Notes: generated from the sequence alone by a model not told the origin. Shown: positions 46,022 to 55,882, numbered from the stretch's first letter. The stretch: DNA of 64,000 nucleotides from Crocinitomicaceae bacterium (GCA_017983465.1 JAGOBK010000002.1:310001-374000), one strand, 5' to 3'. Numbers and translations: made by a program.

Positions 46022-47686
46022 ATGAACAAACTTCTACTCGCTACATCTGGCCTGTTTATTACTTTTTTAAGTTTCGCTCAAGGCTCCTTAACCGGTAATA
46101 TCGAAAGTACTTTTCAGTACCTAAATGCGGATTCCATTATTGACGCAAAACAGCCAGCAGAAAAAGGCCTTTTAAACTCCTACATGAATGTGTTCTATAC
46201 ACAAGGCAACTTCAAAGCGGGGATGAGGTTGGAATCATATTTGCCTAGAATTCAGGGATACCCAAATCGTTTTGATGGAACGGGAATAGGTATGCGATAC
46301 ATTGGGTATTCAAATGGATTTGTCGATGTTACATTAGGGTCATTTTATGAGCAGTTTGGTTCAGGACTTTCGTTTAGAGCTTATGAAGATCGTGCTTTGG
46401 GCTATGACAATATGATGGACGGTGCTCGAATCATTGTGCGTCCAACAAGTGGATTAGTAATCAAAGGAGTTTATGGCTATCAACGCCTTTCTTTTCAAGG
46501 AGGAAATATCATCCATGGTGATGGAATCGTTCGTGGAATAGACGGTGAATTTCACCTGAATGAAGGATTGAAAAAAATGAAGGATTTTCCATTGGATGTT
46601 GTTCTAGGAGCTTCTTTCGTGAGCAAATACCAAGAGGACAATAATCCAGATTTGATCTTGCCACAAAACGTGGGTACCTATGGCGGACGAATGAAATTGC
46701 GTTATAAAAACTTTTACGGCGATGTCGAATATGTTCAAAAAGAACAGGATCCCTCAAGTGACAATAATTACATTTATAACTACGGACATGCTTCGGTTTT
46801 CAATGTAAGTTATACCCGAAAAGGATTAGGGATTCTTGTTTCAGGAAAATCTGTGGATAACATGAGCTACCGTTCGGACCGAACAAAGGATTTGCAAGAC
46901 GTTTTCGTGAACTATTTGCCTTCGTTAAATAAAACGCATACGTACAACCTTGTGGCTACCTTGTATCCATATGCGACACAACCATTAGGAGAAGTTGCTT
47001 ATCAAACTGATGTTCTTTACACATTTAAAAAGGGAACAAAATTGGGAGGAAAGTACGGAACGACGATTGGTGGTAATTTCTCTACAACGTATCAGCCAAC
47101 TCATAGTACAAATGGAATTAATCCTTTGGACTCTACTGGAGTGACGTATGTTTGTCGTCCATTCCAAGCAAGCGACAGTATGTACTGGCAAGATATCAAC
47201 TTCAATATCACGAAGAAATTCAACAAGAAATTCAGTACAATCTTGAGTTTTTATTCCATTAAAATCAATAACGATGTGGTAAAAATATCCAATGACGCAT
47301 CAGGAATTATCCATGCAAATATTGGAGTGGGAGAGTTTTCTTATAAATTCAACTCAAAACATTCACTTCGTGCCGAAATCCAAGGGTTATTCGTTCAAAA
47401 AGAAGCAGGAGAAATCAAGGATAAAGGAAATTGGGCAACGTTATTATTGGAGTATTCCATTTCTCCAGGATGGTTTTTCAGTTTTATGAATCAATACAAC
47501 TATGGAAATCCCGAAGTGGAGAAACGCGTGAATTATCCAATATTAACCTGCGGATATATCCGTGATGCCACACGATTCACTGTTTCCTATGGTCGTCAAC
47601 GAGCTGGATTATTTTGTGTAGGTGGAGTTTGTCGATTCGTTCCAGCTTCTAATGGTTTAACACTTAGCTTTACTCAAAGTTTTTAG
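46022..47686 (+). CDS. DUF6029-like outer-membrane protein
   Basis: A 554-residue protein with a signal peptide (ITFLSFAQ) and a long series of short beta strands with alternating aromatic residues, ending in Phe (GLTLSFTQSF), as in outer-membrane beta-barrels. It resembles the Bacteroidota DUF6029 family. Four cysteines (378, 510, 532, 537) are unusual in a barrel, and Cys532 and Cys537 form a CVGGVC motif. Between a periplasmic thioredoxin gene and an Omp28-type lipoprotein gene (2 bp gap), it may have a redox-linked assembly or transport role. Barrel topology is inference. Confidence 0.8.
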   Translation: MNKLLLATSGLFITFLSFAQGSLTGNIESTFQYLNADSIIDAKQPAEKGLLNSYMNVFYTQGNFKAGMRLESYLPRIQGYPNRFDGTGIGMRYIGYSNGFVDVTLGSFYEQFGSGLSFRAYEDRALGYDNMMDGARIIVRPTSGLVIKGVYGYQRLSFQGGNIIHGDGIVRGIDGEFHLNEGLKKMKDFPLDVVLGASFVSKYQEDNNPDLILPQNVGTYGGRMKLRYKNFYGDVEYVQKEQDPSSDNNYIYNYGHASVFNVSYTRKGLGILVSGKSVDNMSYRSDRTKDLQDVFVNYLPSLNKTHTYNLVATLYPYATQPLGEVAYQTDVLYTFKKGTKLGGKYGTTIGGNFSTTYQPTHSTNGINPLDSTGVTYVCRPFQASDSMYWQDINFNITKKFNKKFSTILSFYSIKINNDVVKISNDASGIIHANIGVGEFSYKFNSKHSLRAEIQGLFVQKEAGEIKDKGNWATLLLEYSISPGWFFSFMNQYNYGNPEVEKRVNYPILTCGYIRDATRFTVSYGRQRAGLFCVGGVCRFVPASNGLTLSFTQSF

Positions 47687-47687
47687 T

Positions 47688-48629
47688 ATGAAAAAGTTTT
47701 CTCTTTTGTTTCTTCTTGCTTGGTCCATGTATCTTTATACATCTTGTGATCGCATAACGAATCCATACCCTCCTCAAGTTGTTTTAGAACTTGACACCAC
47801 ATTATACCCAGGCAATTGGGTTGATTATGTTGCCAATGAATGGCCAACATTTACGGCAAACACGAACATTGACCGAAATATTCTCATCGAAGATTATACG
47901 GGACATAAATGTATTTTTTGTCCGGCAGCAGCAGACTTGGCGCATCAATTGGAGTTAACCCACGAAGGAAGAGTATTCGTTTCTTCGATGCATGTTGGAC
48001 CACTTGGAATTGGAGATTTCCAAACCGTGAGTGCACCAGAATATCCAATAGATTTCACCAATCCACAAGGTGTTGAAATTGGAACTTATTTTGGAACGAA
48101 TGACGGCGGATTTAGTGGTAATCCACGTGGAACAATCAATCGTTTTCTTTCGGGAGGAAATATTTTCCAGAGTCCAAATGCATGGACCAGCATGGTGAAT
48201 ACAATGCTTGCTGAAAACACGTTAAAGGTGAATATGCAATCTGCTTTGAATTATTATCCACAAACGCATGGTGCTTTCCTTCACGTTGAAGTAGATAAAT
48301 TGGATGCTACATTGACCAACGAATTAGGAATCGTTGCGTATATTTTGGAGGATTCTTTAGTTGGCGATCAAAAGATGAGTGATAACTCACACAATACGAG
48401 TTACATTCACCGCGATATCCACCGTGGAAATTTGAACGCTCAAGCGTTTGGGAGAGTCCTAGAAGCCGCAGATATGCAAAACGGAAAATACTACGTAAAC
48501 TATAGTTTTGTTGTTCCAGATCAATTAGACGATGCGTTTAATGCGGACAATATGCATGTATTAATTTATGTATACGACCGAAGTACTTGGGAGATTTACC
48601 AAGTGATTCGTCAGAATATCATCCCTTAA
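47688..48629 (+). CDS. Omp28-related lipoprotein with thioredoxin-like motif
   Basis: A 313-residue lipoprotein. The lipobox Cys is residue 20 (LYTSC). A CxxC motif at residues 75-78 (HKCIFCPAA) lies in a thioredoxin-like segment, as in Omp28-related proteins of Bacteroidota. The rest is beta-rich and contains the SNNTSYIHRD-like region near the C-terminus (actual sequence DNSHNTSYIHRD). It follows the barrel-like gene after 1 bp. Function in the family is unknown; a role in disulfide exchange is inferred from the CxxC and the upstream TlpA gene. Confidence 0.82.
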   Translation: MKKFSLLFLLAWSMYLYTSCDRITNPYPPQVVLELDTTLYPGNWVDYVANEWPTFTANTNIDRNILIEDYTGHKCIFCPAAADLAHQLELTHEGRVFVSSMHVGPLGIGDFQTVSAPEYPIDFTNPQGVEIGTYFGTNDGGFSGNPRGTINRFLSGGNIFQSPNAWTSMVNTMLAENTLKVNMQSALNYYPQTHGAFLHVEVDKLDATLTNELGIVAYILEDSLVGDQKMSDNSHNTSYIHRDIHRGNLNAQAFGRVLEAADMQNGKYYVNYSFVVPDQLDDAFNADNMHVLIYVYDRSTWEIYQVIRQNIIP

Positions 48630-48651
48630 TTCGTATTTTTCGAAATTCCAA

Positions 48652-50094
48652 ATGGCGCTAAGACAACACCTTGCACAAAAACTGGAACAGCGACTTTCAC
48701 CTCAACAGATCCAGTTGATGAAATTGCTTCAGGTTCCAACCATGGAATTAGATCAGCGTATCAAACAGGAATTGGAGGAAAATCCAGCTTTGGAAGAAGG
48801 TGCAGATGACTTCGAAGACGAATTTGAACAAGAAGAAGAATTTGATGATGCAGATGGCGAAGATGAATTCGACCTGTCCGATTATTTAGATGATGACGTT
48901 GCCGATTATAAAACCCAAGCGAATAATCATTCAAAGGATGATGAAGAACGGGTGATTCCACTATCGGGAGAACAATCCTTTCAAGAAAAATTAACCGAAC
49001 AACTTCATTTATTGTATTTGGAGGATGAACAATTTACCATCGCGGATGTCATCATTGGAAACCTTGATGAATCTGGTTATTTGAACCGAAGCATCGATGC
49101 AATTGTCGATGATTTGGCCTTTTCGATGAATGTTGACGTGAGCGAAAAGGCGGTGATGGACATTCTACATTTAGTGCAGGAATTAGATCCTGCTGGAGTT
49201 GGTGCTCGGAATTTACAAGAATGTCTTTTGATTCAGATAAAAAGAAAACAAGATGGGGATATTTCTAGGTACACCGCTAAAAAAATCCTTGAAAATCACT
49301 TTGAAGAATTTACAAAAAAACATTACGATAAGATTGCAAAAAAACTCGAAATCGACGACCATGATCTGAAGGATGCAATCGATGAAATTTTAAAATTAAA
49401 TCCAAAACCGGGAGGTTCGATGCGTGAATCCGCGAAGAATTACCAGCAAATTATTCCGGATTTTACACTTTTTGAAAGCGAAGGACGCTTAGAACTCGGA
49501 CTCAACGGCAGAAATGCACCGGAATTAAAAGTGAGTCGAGAATATGAAACAATGCTACGGTCTTATGCAGAAGGAGCAAAGTCCTCGAAATCAGATAAAG
49601 ATGCTTTGTCATTCGTTCGTCAAAAATTAGATGGTGCAAAATGGTTCATTGATGCGATTAAACAGCGACAACAAACGTTGTTATTGACAATGGGCGCAAT
49701 AATGGATTATCAAGAAGCGTATTTCTTGTCAGGAGATGAAACCAAACTTCGTCCAATGATTTTAAAAGACATTGCCGATGTTATTGGTTTGGATATTTCA
49801 ACGATTTCTAGGGTAGCGAATTCTAAATTTGTTCAAACAAATTATGGGATTTTCCCGTTAAAGTACTTCTTCTCCGAATCCTTGTCAACAGATAGCGGCG
49901 AGGAAGTATCGACTCGTGAGGTGAAAAAGATATTATCGGATGCCATCGAAGCAGAGGATAAACATAACCCACTTACGGATGAAAAATTGATGGACTTACT
50001 GAACGAGAAAGGGTATAATATCGCCCGAAGAACAGTAGCGAAATATAGAGAGCAATTGAATATTCCAGTTGCTAGAATGCGAAAAGAACTATAG
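48652..50094 (+). CDS. rpoN: RNA polymerase sigma-54 factor
   Basis: A 480-residue sigma-54. Region I at the N-terminus is Gln-rich (LSPQQIQLMKLLQVPTMEL). A long acidic stretch at about 43-80 (Asp/Glu runs between ALEEGADDFED and DLSDYLDDD) fits the acidic region II. The DNA-binding domain ends with the RpoN box ARRTVAKYREQLNIP. Sigma-54 needs ATP-driven activators; none is in this window except a possible NtrY-like kinase at 61837. The start follows the Omp28-type gene by 22 bp. Confidence 0.95.
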   Translation: MALRQHLAQKLEQRLSPQQIQLMKLLQVPTMELDQRIKQELEENPALEEGADDFEDEFEQEEEFDDADGEDEFDLSDYLDDDVADYKTQANNHSKDDEERVIPLSGEQSFQEKLTEQLHLLYLEDEQFTIADVIIGNLDESGYLNRSIDAIVDDLAFSMNVDVSEKAVMDILHLVQELDPAGVGARNLQECLLIQIKRKQDGDISRYTAKKILENHFEEFTKKHYDKIAKKLEIDDHDLKDAIDEILKLNPKPGGSMRESAKNYQQIIPDFTLFESEGRLELGLNGRNAPELKVSREYETMLRSYAEGAKSSKSDKDALSFVRQKLDGAKWFIDAIKQRQQTLLLTMGAIMDYQEAYFLSGDETKLRPMILKDIADVIGLDISTISRVANSKFVQTNYGIFPLKYFFSESLSTDSGEEVSTREVKKILSDAIEAEDKHNPLTDEKLMDLLNEKGYNIARRTVAKYREQLNIPVARMRKEL

Positions 50095-50096
50095 AG

Positions 50097-50753
50097 ATGA
50101 AAGGAATACTAGCTCATTTATTTTCCTGGGTGTTTTTGCCCCTATTTATGCCAACGTATGGGATACTATTGGCCATGTATATTCCTTCCACACCCAATGA
50201 CCTAAGCCAAGTTTCTATGTACTTGCTTTTGCCCGAAATGAAGACGAGGTTATTTCTACTTTTCTTCTTGTTTAGCGCAGTGGCTCCTGGATTATCCTTC
50301 CTGGCATTGCACCAAAAGAAAGTAATCAGCACCATCGACATTGAAAATCAACGAGAAAGAAATATTCCCTTGTTGGTAATGATGGCTTATTCTTTAGTGC
50401 TTTTTTTATTGTTTTTTGTCAAAGCACCTGATGCAGCCCTTCCAATAGCTTTTTATGCACTTCCGCTCTCTGGATTAATCGTGACGGCAGTTTTCATGGG
50501 CATTAATAGGTGGATAAAAATCTCTTTGCACGCAGGAGGCGCCGGTATTTTGGTGGGATTCCTTTTTGCCTTTTATTTAGAACAACAAAGTTTCGCGAGT
50601 TGGATTTTACCTGTGGCAATTGTTGCTTCCGGATTGACGATTTCTGCTCGCTTATATTTAAATAAACACCGTCCAATAGAGGTTTATACTGGTTGGACAC
50701 TAGCTGTACTTATTACCTTTTTCACTCATTATTTTTACTTACAATGTGTATAA
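50097..50753 (+). CDS. Multipass membrane protein, unknown function
   Basis: A 218-residue protein with about six hydrophobic helices and a short charged loop (EIQRERN-like, actual ENQRERNIP). It vaguely resembles PAP2-like membrane proteins of Bacteroidota, but I see no complete PAP2 phosphatase motif. It starts 2 bp after rpoN and overlaps the next lipoprotein gene by 10 bp, so co-transcription is likely. Confidence 0.65.
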   Translation: MKGILAHLFSWVFLPLFMPTYGILLAMYIPSTPNDLSQVSMYLLLPEMKTRLFLLFFLFSAVAPGLSFLALHQKKVISTIDIENQRERNIPLLVMMAYSLVLFLLFFVKAPDAALPIAFYALPLSGLIVTAVFMGINRWIKISLHAGGAGILVGFLFAFYLEQQSFASWILPVAIVASGLTISARLYLNKHRPIEVYTGWTLAVLITFFTHYFYLQCV

Positions 50754-51307
50754 AGCGCTCCATCACTTTTCTCCTTTCCTTGAGTATTCTTGTTGTATCC
50801 TGCTCCGACTTAAAAAAGGATGAACAATTAAAACGCATCTCTAAATTAGAGAAAGGACTTGCTCTGATTGAAAAACAGCGTTTAAAAAATGAGATAGACA
50901 CACTAACGGCGCTGAAAATTGCCACCAATGCCGTAGAAATACGCATTAAAAACTATCTCGTATTAGACACGATCGATTTGGTTTTAGGAAAAAAAATGGA
51001 TGCTTATAAAATAATGAGAAGAAGCCTCAAACCATTGGGTAAACAAAATGTACAGTTGAAACAAGCACTTCGTGAGGAGCAAAAATCCTTAAAGAACTTG
51101 AAAACGGATATTGAAAATGGATCTGGTAGCCGCGATAAGTATGAGTCTTATATTTTGTTCGAAAAAAATAAAATAAACCAACTTCAAACATTACTCGATG
51201 AGTACCTCAGACAGAAGCAAGAAACGTTTGCTACTTATCGAGAATTACATCCTGAATTGAATCAACTTTCCTTAGATTTAGTAAGAAAATACAACTTGAC
51301 TCATTAA
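50744..51307 (+). CDS. Coiled-coil lipoprotein, unknown function
   Basis: A 187-residue predicted lipoprotein. The signal ends at a lipobox Cys (SILVVSC), and the mature protein is Lys/Glu/Leu-rich with a long heptad-like region (about 25-155), suggesting an extended coiled coil. ATG 50744 (MCIKRSI) gives a normal signal peptide; an in-frame ATG at 50693 lies inside the previous gene. Its stop overlaps the start of the TPR gene as TAATG, so they probably work together. No known family is recognised. Confidence 0.7.
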   Translation: MCIKRSITFLLSLSILVVSCSDLKKDEQLKRISKLEKGLALIEKQRLKNEIDTLTALKIATNAVEIRIKNYLVLDTIDLVLGKKMDAYKIMRRSLKPLGKQNVQLKQALREEQKSLKNLKTDIENGSGSRDKYESYILFEKNKINQLQTLLDEYLRQKQETFATYRELHPELNQLSLDLVRKYNLTH

Positions 51308-53142
51308 TGAAGTTTACAGTCCTTTTCTTGGTTTTATTCTTTACGAACAGTGTGTTTTGTCAAACAGAGACAGATATTCAACTCGCTCAATATTATTATA
51401 CCAATGGTGAATTCGAAAAGGCAACAACGTATTATGAAAAGATTTATGCCAATGATCAATCTAAAGTTGTCTTCACCCGCTATTACGAGTGTTTATTGGA
51501 AATAAAAGATACCAAGACGGCCGAAAAGATTTTAAAAAAACAAGTTAACTTAAATCGAGGAGACCTAGAACTTCGGGTGACATTTGCACAGTTTTACGAA
51601 GAAATAAATGAAGAGTCAAAATCGCGGAAGATTTACGATGAATTACTGGAAGAAGTAAATAACAATCCTGGTTTGACTATTCAAATCTATCAGGCTCTTG
51701 TCGCAAGAGGAAAATTTGATTTAGCGAAAGCGTGTTTAGATAAAGGAAGGAAACTAGCCCCTAGTTATCCCTTTCATTTTCAGTATGCAGATTATTACGC
51801 ATTAATTGGAAACAAGACGGAAATGATGCGGGAATACATTGAGTACCTCGAGATTCAACCAAACATGAAGGAGTCGATACAGCTCGCAATTAATAGCCGG
51901 GTTGACTTGAGCAATAGCGATGCTCTAGACTTTATGTCACTGAAAGAATTATTAATCACAAAAACTCAAAAACCAAACGCTCCGTTGATTTATTCCGAAA
52001 TGCTGATTTGGTTGTTTGTCCAGAATCAAAATTTCAATGGCGCATTCATTCAAGCTCAAGCATTGGATAAAAGAGTTCAAGGTGATGGTTCACGTGTTTT
52101 TGAACTGGGATTAATTTGCGTTGAAAATAAATCGTACGAAATTGCTCGCAAATGTTTTGATTATGTCATCTCACTTGGATCGAGTCAACCCTTGTATTTT
52201 GAGGCACAAAAAACCTTATTGAATACTCGTTTTATTGAAATTACCACAAACCGATCCTATTCAGTTAGCGAGATCGAGGCAACGATTCAAGATTACAATG
52301 ATGCATTAAACCGCTTAGGTAAATCTAGATTTACATTTCAAATCATCCTAGAATTGGCGCATATTAAAGCGTTTTATGCCGAACAAGTTTTAGAGTCATT
52401 GGAACTACTGAATAATTTGTTGGTCACTCCCGGATTAACGGACATGCAAAGAGCACAGGTTAAAATGAAGTTAGCTGACGTGCAAGTTTTGGGAGGCGAT
52501 ATTTGGGAGGCTTCCTTGCTATATATGCAGGTGGATAATGACTTTAAGTTCGAGCAAATCGGGAATGAAGCAAAATATAAAAATGCACGTGTTTTTTATT
52601 TTGATGGAGAATTTGATTTTGCGCAAGGACAATTAAATGTATTGAAAGAATCAACTTCAAAAATGATTGCTAATGATGCGCTTCAACTATCTGTTATGAT
52701 TACGGATAATTATGGTTTAGACAGCAATTATCAAGCGATGTTGTGGTTTGCCACTGCGGAACGTCTTATTGAGCAACATCGTTATGATTCTGCGTTTGTG
52801 TTGTTCGATAGCATTCAAATTAATTTCCCTATGCATTCATTGGCCGATGAAATTTTGTTCCGCAAGGGGAAGGCGATGGAGCAACAAGGAAAATGGTCTG
52901 CCGCGAAGGATTATTATACTGATTTATTGAAATTCCATTCTGATGATATTCTAGGCGATGACGCCCTTTTTCGTCTAGCCGATATGGAAGAAAACCAATT
53001 TCAAAACAAAGAAAAAGCGCTTGAGTATTACAAGCGCTTAATTATTGAGTTTAAAGGAAGCTTATTTTCAACCGAAGCTCGAGCACGTATCCGCTTTTTA
53101 CGCGGGGATGCAAATATCGAACTTGATTCCGAACAACTTTAA
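51307..53142 (+). CDS. Tetratricopeptide-repeat periplasmic protein
   Basis: A 611-residue exported protein. A signal peptide (LFFTNSVFCQ) precedes repeated helical pairs of the TPR type across most of the length, for example AQYYYTNGEFEKATTYYEKIY at the N-terminus and an end segment with YYTDLLKFHSDD and EKALEYYKRLI. TPR proteins are protein-protein interaction scaffolds. Coupling to the coiled-coil lipoprotein gene suggests an envelope complex. Ends 1 bp before the convergent gcdH-like gene, with no terminator between. Confidence 0.85.
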   Translation: MKFTVLFLVLFFTNSVFCQTETDIQLAQYYYTNGEFEKATTYYEKIYANDQSKVVFTRYYECLLEIKDTKTAEKILKKQVNLNRGDLELRVTFAQFYEEINEESKSRKIYDELLEEVNNNPGLTIQIYQALVARGKFDLAKACLDKGRKLAPSYPFHFQYADYYALIGNKTEMMREYIEYLEIQPNMKESIQLAINSRVDLSNSDALDFMSLKELLITKTQKPNAPLIYSEMLIWLFVQNQNFNGAFIQAQALDKRVQGDGSRVFELGLICVENKSYEIARKCFDYVISLGSSQPLYFEAQKTLLNTRFIEITTNRSYSVSEIEATIQDYNDALNRLGKSRFTFQIILELAHIKAFYAEQVLESLELLNNLLVTPGLTDMQRAQVKMKLADVQVLGGDIWEASLLYMQVDNDFKFEQIGNEAKYKNARVFYFDGEFDFAQGQLNVLKESTSKMIANDALQLSVMITDNYGLDSNYQAMLWFATAERLIEQHRYDSAFVLFDSIQINFPMHSLADEILFRKGKAMEQQGKWSAAKDYYTDLLKFHSDDILGDDALFRLADMEENQFQNKEKALEYYKRLIIEFKGSLFSTEARARIRFLRGDANIELDSEQL

Positions 53143-54342
53143 TTAATTCAAATCTGGCATTTCACGTGTGAATGCTGGAATTCCAGTTACGTCCATCCCG
53201 GTAATTAATAAGTGAATGTCATGTGTTCCTTCGTAAGTAACAACTGACTCTAGATTTGCCATGTGACGCATCATGGAGTATTCACTCGTAATTCCCATTC
53301 CGCCGTGAATTTGACGAGCCTCACGTGCAATGTTCAATGCGATTTCAACATTGTTACGTTTAGCCATGGAAATTTGTGCCGACGTTGCACGACCTTCATT
53401 GCGCAGTTGTCCTAATCGGAATGTCAGTAATTGAGCTTTCGTGATTTCTGTAATCATTTCAGCTAATTTTTTCTGAATCAATTGGAATGCACCAATAGGA
53501 ACATTAAATTGTGTACGTTCTTTCGAGTAACGCAAAGCTTGATCATAGCAATCCATAGCTGCTCCAATAGCACCCCATGCAATTCCAAATCGTGCTGAAT
53601 CCAAACAACTTAAAGGAGCACCAAGTCCAGATCTTCCTGGAAGAATATTTGACTTAGGAACCTTTACGTTATCAAAAATGAGTTCTCCTGTAGCCGAAGC
53701 ACGAAGAGATAGTTTCCCGTGCATTTCTGGTGTGGAAAATCCTTCCATTCCTCGTTCGACGATAATCCCATGAATTCTACCTGTTTCATCTTTTGCCCAA
53801 ACAACCGCGATGTCTGCGAAAGGGGCATTGGAAATCCACATTTTTGCACCATTCAAAATAACGTGGTCTCCAGCATCTTTGAAGTTGGTAATCATTCCAC
53901 CTGGATTTGAACCATGATCCGGCTCAGTTAAGCCGAAACAACCCATCATTTCTCCAGTAGAAAGCTTTGGTAAATATTTTTGTTTGTGTTCTTCTGAACC
54001 ATATTTCCAGATAGGATACATTACTAAAGACGATTGAACAGATGCTGTTGAACGCAATCCTGAATCACAACGCTCTAATTCTTGCATAATTAAACCATAA
54101 GAAATATGATCTAATCCAGGACCACCATATTCCTCAGGGATATATGGACCAAATGCACCGATTTCTCCCAAACCTTTCAAAATATGCATTGGGAAAGTCG
54201 CATTTTCGTAATGCTCATCGATAATTGGCGAAACTTCTTTTTTAACCCAAGCTCTTGCAGCATCACGAACTAATTTGTGCTCATCTGAAAGTAGGTCATC
54301 CATTCCGTAGTAGTCAGGATGTGTAAATAAATCTGTTTTCAT
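53143..54342 (-). CDS. Acyl-CoA dehydrogenase, glutaryl-CoA dehydrogenase type
   Basis: A 399-residue acyl-CoA dehydrogenase with FAD. The segment CDSGLRSTASVQSSLVMYPI closely resembles glutaryl-CoA dehydrogenase, where an Arg binds the distal carboxylate. The active-site Glu lies in TYEGTHDIH near the C-terminus, and FGLTEPDHGSNPGGM is the usual FAD/substrate loop. It would catalyse oxidative decarboxylation of glutaryl-CoA to crotonyl-CoA in lysine and tryptophan breakdown. With kynU this suggests amino-acid catabolism. Its own promoter element is TACTTTTG upstream. Confidence 0.92.
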   Translation of the reverse strand: MKTDLFTHPDYYGMDDLLSDEHKLVRDAARAWVKKEVSPIIDEHYENATFPMHILKGLGEIGAFGPYIPEEYGGPGLDHISYGLIMQELERCDSGLRSTASVQSSLVMYPIWKYGSEEHKQKYLPKLSTGEMMGCFGLTEPDHGSNPGGMITNFKDAGDHVILNGAKMWISNAPFADIAVVWAKDETGRIHGIIVERGMEGFSTPEMHGKLSLRASATGELIFDNVKVPKSNILPGRSGLGAPLSCLDSARFGIAWGAIGAAMDCYDQALRYSKERTQFNVPIGAFQLIQKKLAEMITEITKAQLLTFRLGQLRNEGRATSAQISMAKRNNVEIALNIAREARQIHGGMGITSEYSMMRHMANLESVVTYEGTHDIHLLITGMDVTGIPAFTREMPDLN

Positions 54343-54362
54343 AATTTACCTTTATTTGATTG

Positions 54363-54370
54363 CAAAAGTA
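54363..54370 (-). promoter_or_regulatory. -7 element of the glutaryl-CoA-type dehydrogenase
   Basis: TACTTTTG on the minus strand, a perfect TAnnTTTG, 20 bp before the ATG at 54342. Confidence 0.55.
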
Positions 54371-54383
54371 AGTAATAATTAAA

Positions 54384-55106
54384 ATGTCCACCCCATACAT
54401 TTTTGAATTAATTTTGTCTGCGATGATATATACCTTACTTAGCTCATTCGAACTGATCGAACGCAATACTCAAATGAATAGTTACCTGCTCGTAATTATC
54501 TTGCTGTGTTTTGCGTTTGTTGGAGTAGCACGTGTCGCTCAGCCGGATTTAATTGCACAGACTTTCACAGGATTTTTTAAAGTGAAACGGCCGGACAGCA
54601 ATGGATTCGAAGGATCGAAACTGCAACCTAGCATGACTGCGCTCATCGTTCTTAATTATATTATCTCCTTTTCAACGTGTGTTTTTCTCTTACTGTATGA
54701 GCAAACAAATTTGCTAGACACAGTTTGGTTGACCATAAAAATAGTTTTCGCTCTAACTTTTTTGCAGCTAATCAATTTTCGCATAGTGTTTTTATTGACT
54801 GGGGAGCGAGCGATACTAGATTCCATGAGCGCTCTGAATAAACAGATTTGGTCTTTCGGAGGATTTATATTAACCTGCCTGGCCCTTCTTTGGATATTAA
54901 ATCAGGAAATGCAACATGTTTTTGAGCAATTATTTTTCATCGTCTTTTCGTTGTTGATTGTTTGGCGCATTGTAAAAGGCCTAATGCTTGCCGCACAATT
55001 AAGATACAAATGGTATTATTTAATTTTGTATCTTTGCACCCTAGAAATTTTACCCTTGCTTATTTTATCCAAATTAGCATTGCACAATTTCTCGGCAGTA
55101 ATATGA
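54384..55106 (+). CDS. DUF4271-like membrane protein
   Basis: A 240-residue protein with about six hydrophobic helices. It resembles the DUF4271 family of Bacteroidota, which commonly sits directly upstream of uroporphyrinogen-III synthase, as here. The function is unknown. An internal -7 element near its 3' end (55029-55036) may drive the next gene. Confidence 0.8.
   Translation: MSTPYIFELILSAMIYTLLSSFELIERNTQMNSYLLVIILLCFAFVGVARVAQPDLIAQTFTGFFKVKRPDSNGFEGSKLQPSMTALIVLNYIISFSTCVFLLLYEQTNLLDTVWLTIKIVFALTFLQLINFRIVFLLTGERAILDSMSALNKQIWSFGGFILTCLALLWILNQEMQHVFEQLFFIVFSLLIVWRIVKGLMLAAQLRYKWYYLILYLCTLEILPLLILSKLALHNFSAVI
55029..55036 (+). promoter_or_regulatory. Possible hemD promoter within the DUF4271 gene
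   Basis: TATCTTTG, a perfect TAnnTTTG, inside the 3' end of the DUF4271 gene. It would give a leader of roughly 90 bases before hemD. Confidence 0.45.
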
Positions 55107-55132
55107 TTTTATACCTTTAAAAACAACGAAAC

Positions 55133-55882
55133 TTGGCCATCAAGACAATTTTAGTTTCGCAGCCTAAGCCAGAGGGTGATAAGTCACCTTATTACGACTT
55201 GGCTGAAAAGTATAAATTGAAAATAGACTTTCGTCCATTTATCAAAGTAGAAGGCGTGGACCCCAAAGAATTTAGGGCTCAGCGTGTAAATCTTGCTGAA
55301 CATACAGCCATCATCTTAACTTCTAAAGTTGCGGTTGATCACTTTTTCCGTATTGCGGAAGCCACACGATTCGAAGTTCCGGACACCACTAAATATTTTT
55401 GTATTACGGAAGCAGTTGCACTGTATCTTCAAAAATATGTGACTTATAGAAAACGTAAAATCTTCTTTGGTAAACAAACCATCGACGAATTAGCGGAATT
55501 AATGAAGAAGCATAAAAATGAGAAGTTCTTACTTCCATGTACAGATATTCTTCGCGATAATATTCCCCTTACCTTAGAACAGCAAAACATTCCATTTACG
55601 AAAGTTATTCTATACAGAACAGTCGCTTCTGATTTGTCTGATCTAGAAGATGTTTACTACGATATGTTGGTGTTTTTTAGTCCGGGTGGAATCGAATCTT
55701 TGTTTAAAAACTTCCCTGATTTCAAGCAAAACGAAACGGCAATCGCCGCTTTTGGACCAACAACTGCCAACGCGGTAATTAAGAACAATTTGCGATTAGA
55801 TGTTCATGCACCTCATCCCAAAGCCCCTTCTATGGTAGGAGCGATTGAATTGTTTATCAAGGAACATTCGAAAAAGAAATAA
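55133..55882 (+). CDS. hemD: Uroporphyrinogen-III synthase
   Basis: A 249-residue HemD-like protein that closes the tetrapyrrole ring in haem synthesis. It is a weakly conserved family; the best features are the N-terminal ILVSQPKPEGDKSPYYDLA, the LTSKVAVDHFF strand-turn and the FFSPGGIESLF and AAFGPTTANAV segments. The start is a TTG at 55133, since no ATG is in frame before the family N-terminus. Adjacency to DUF4271 is typical in the phylum and supports the call. Confidence 0.85.
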   Translation: MAIKTILVSQPKPEGDKSPYYDLAEKYKLKIDFRPFIKVEGVDPKEFRAQRVNLAEHTAIILTSKVAVDHFFRIAEATRFEVPDTTKYFCITEAVALYLQKYVTYRKRKIFFGKQTIDELAELMKKHKNEKFLLPCTDILRDNIPLTLEQQNIPFTKVILYRTVASDLSDLEDVYYDMLVFFSPGGIESLFKNFPDFKQNETAIAAFGPTTANAVIKNNLRLDVHAPHPKAPSMVGAIELFIKEHSKKK

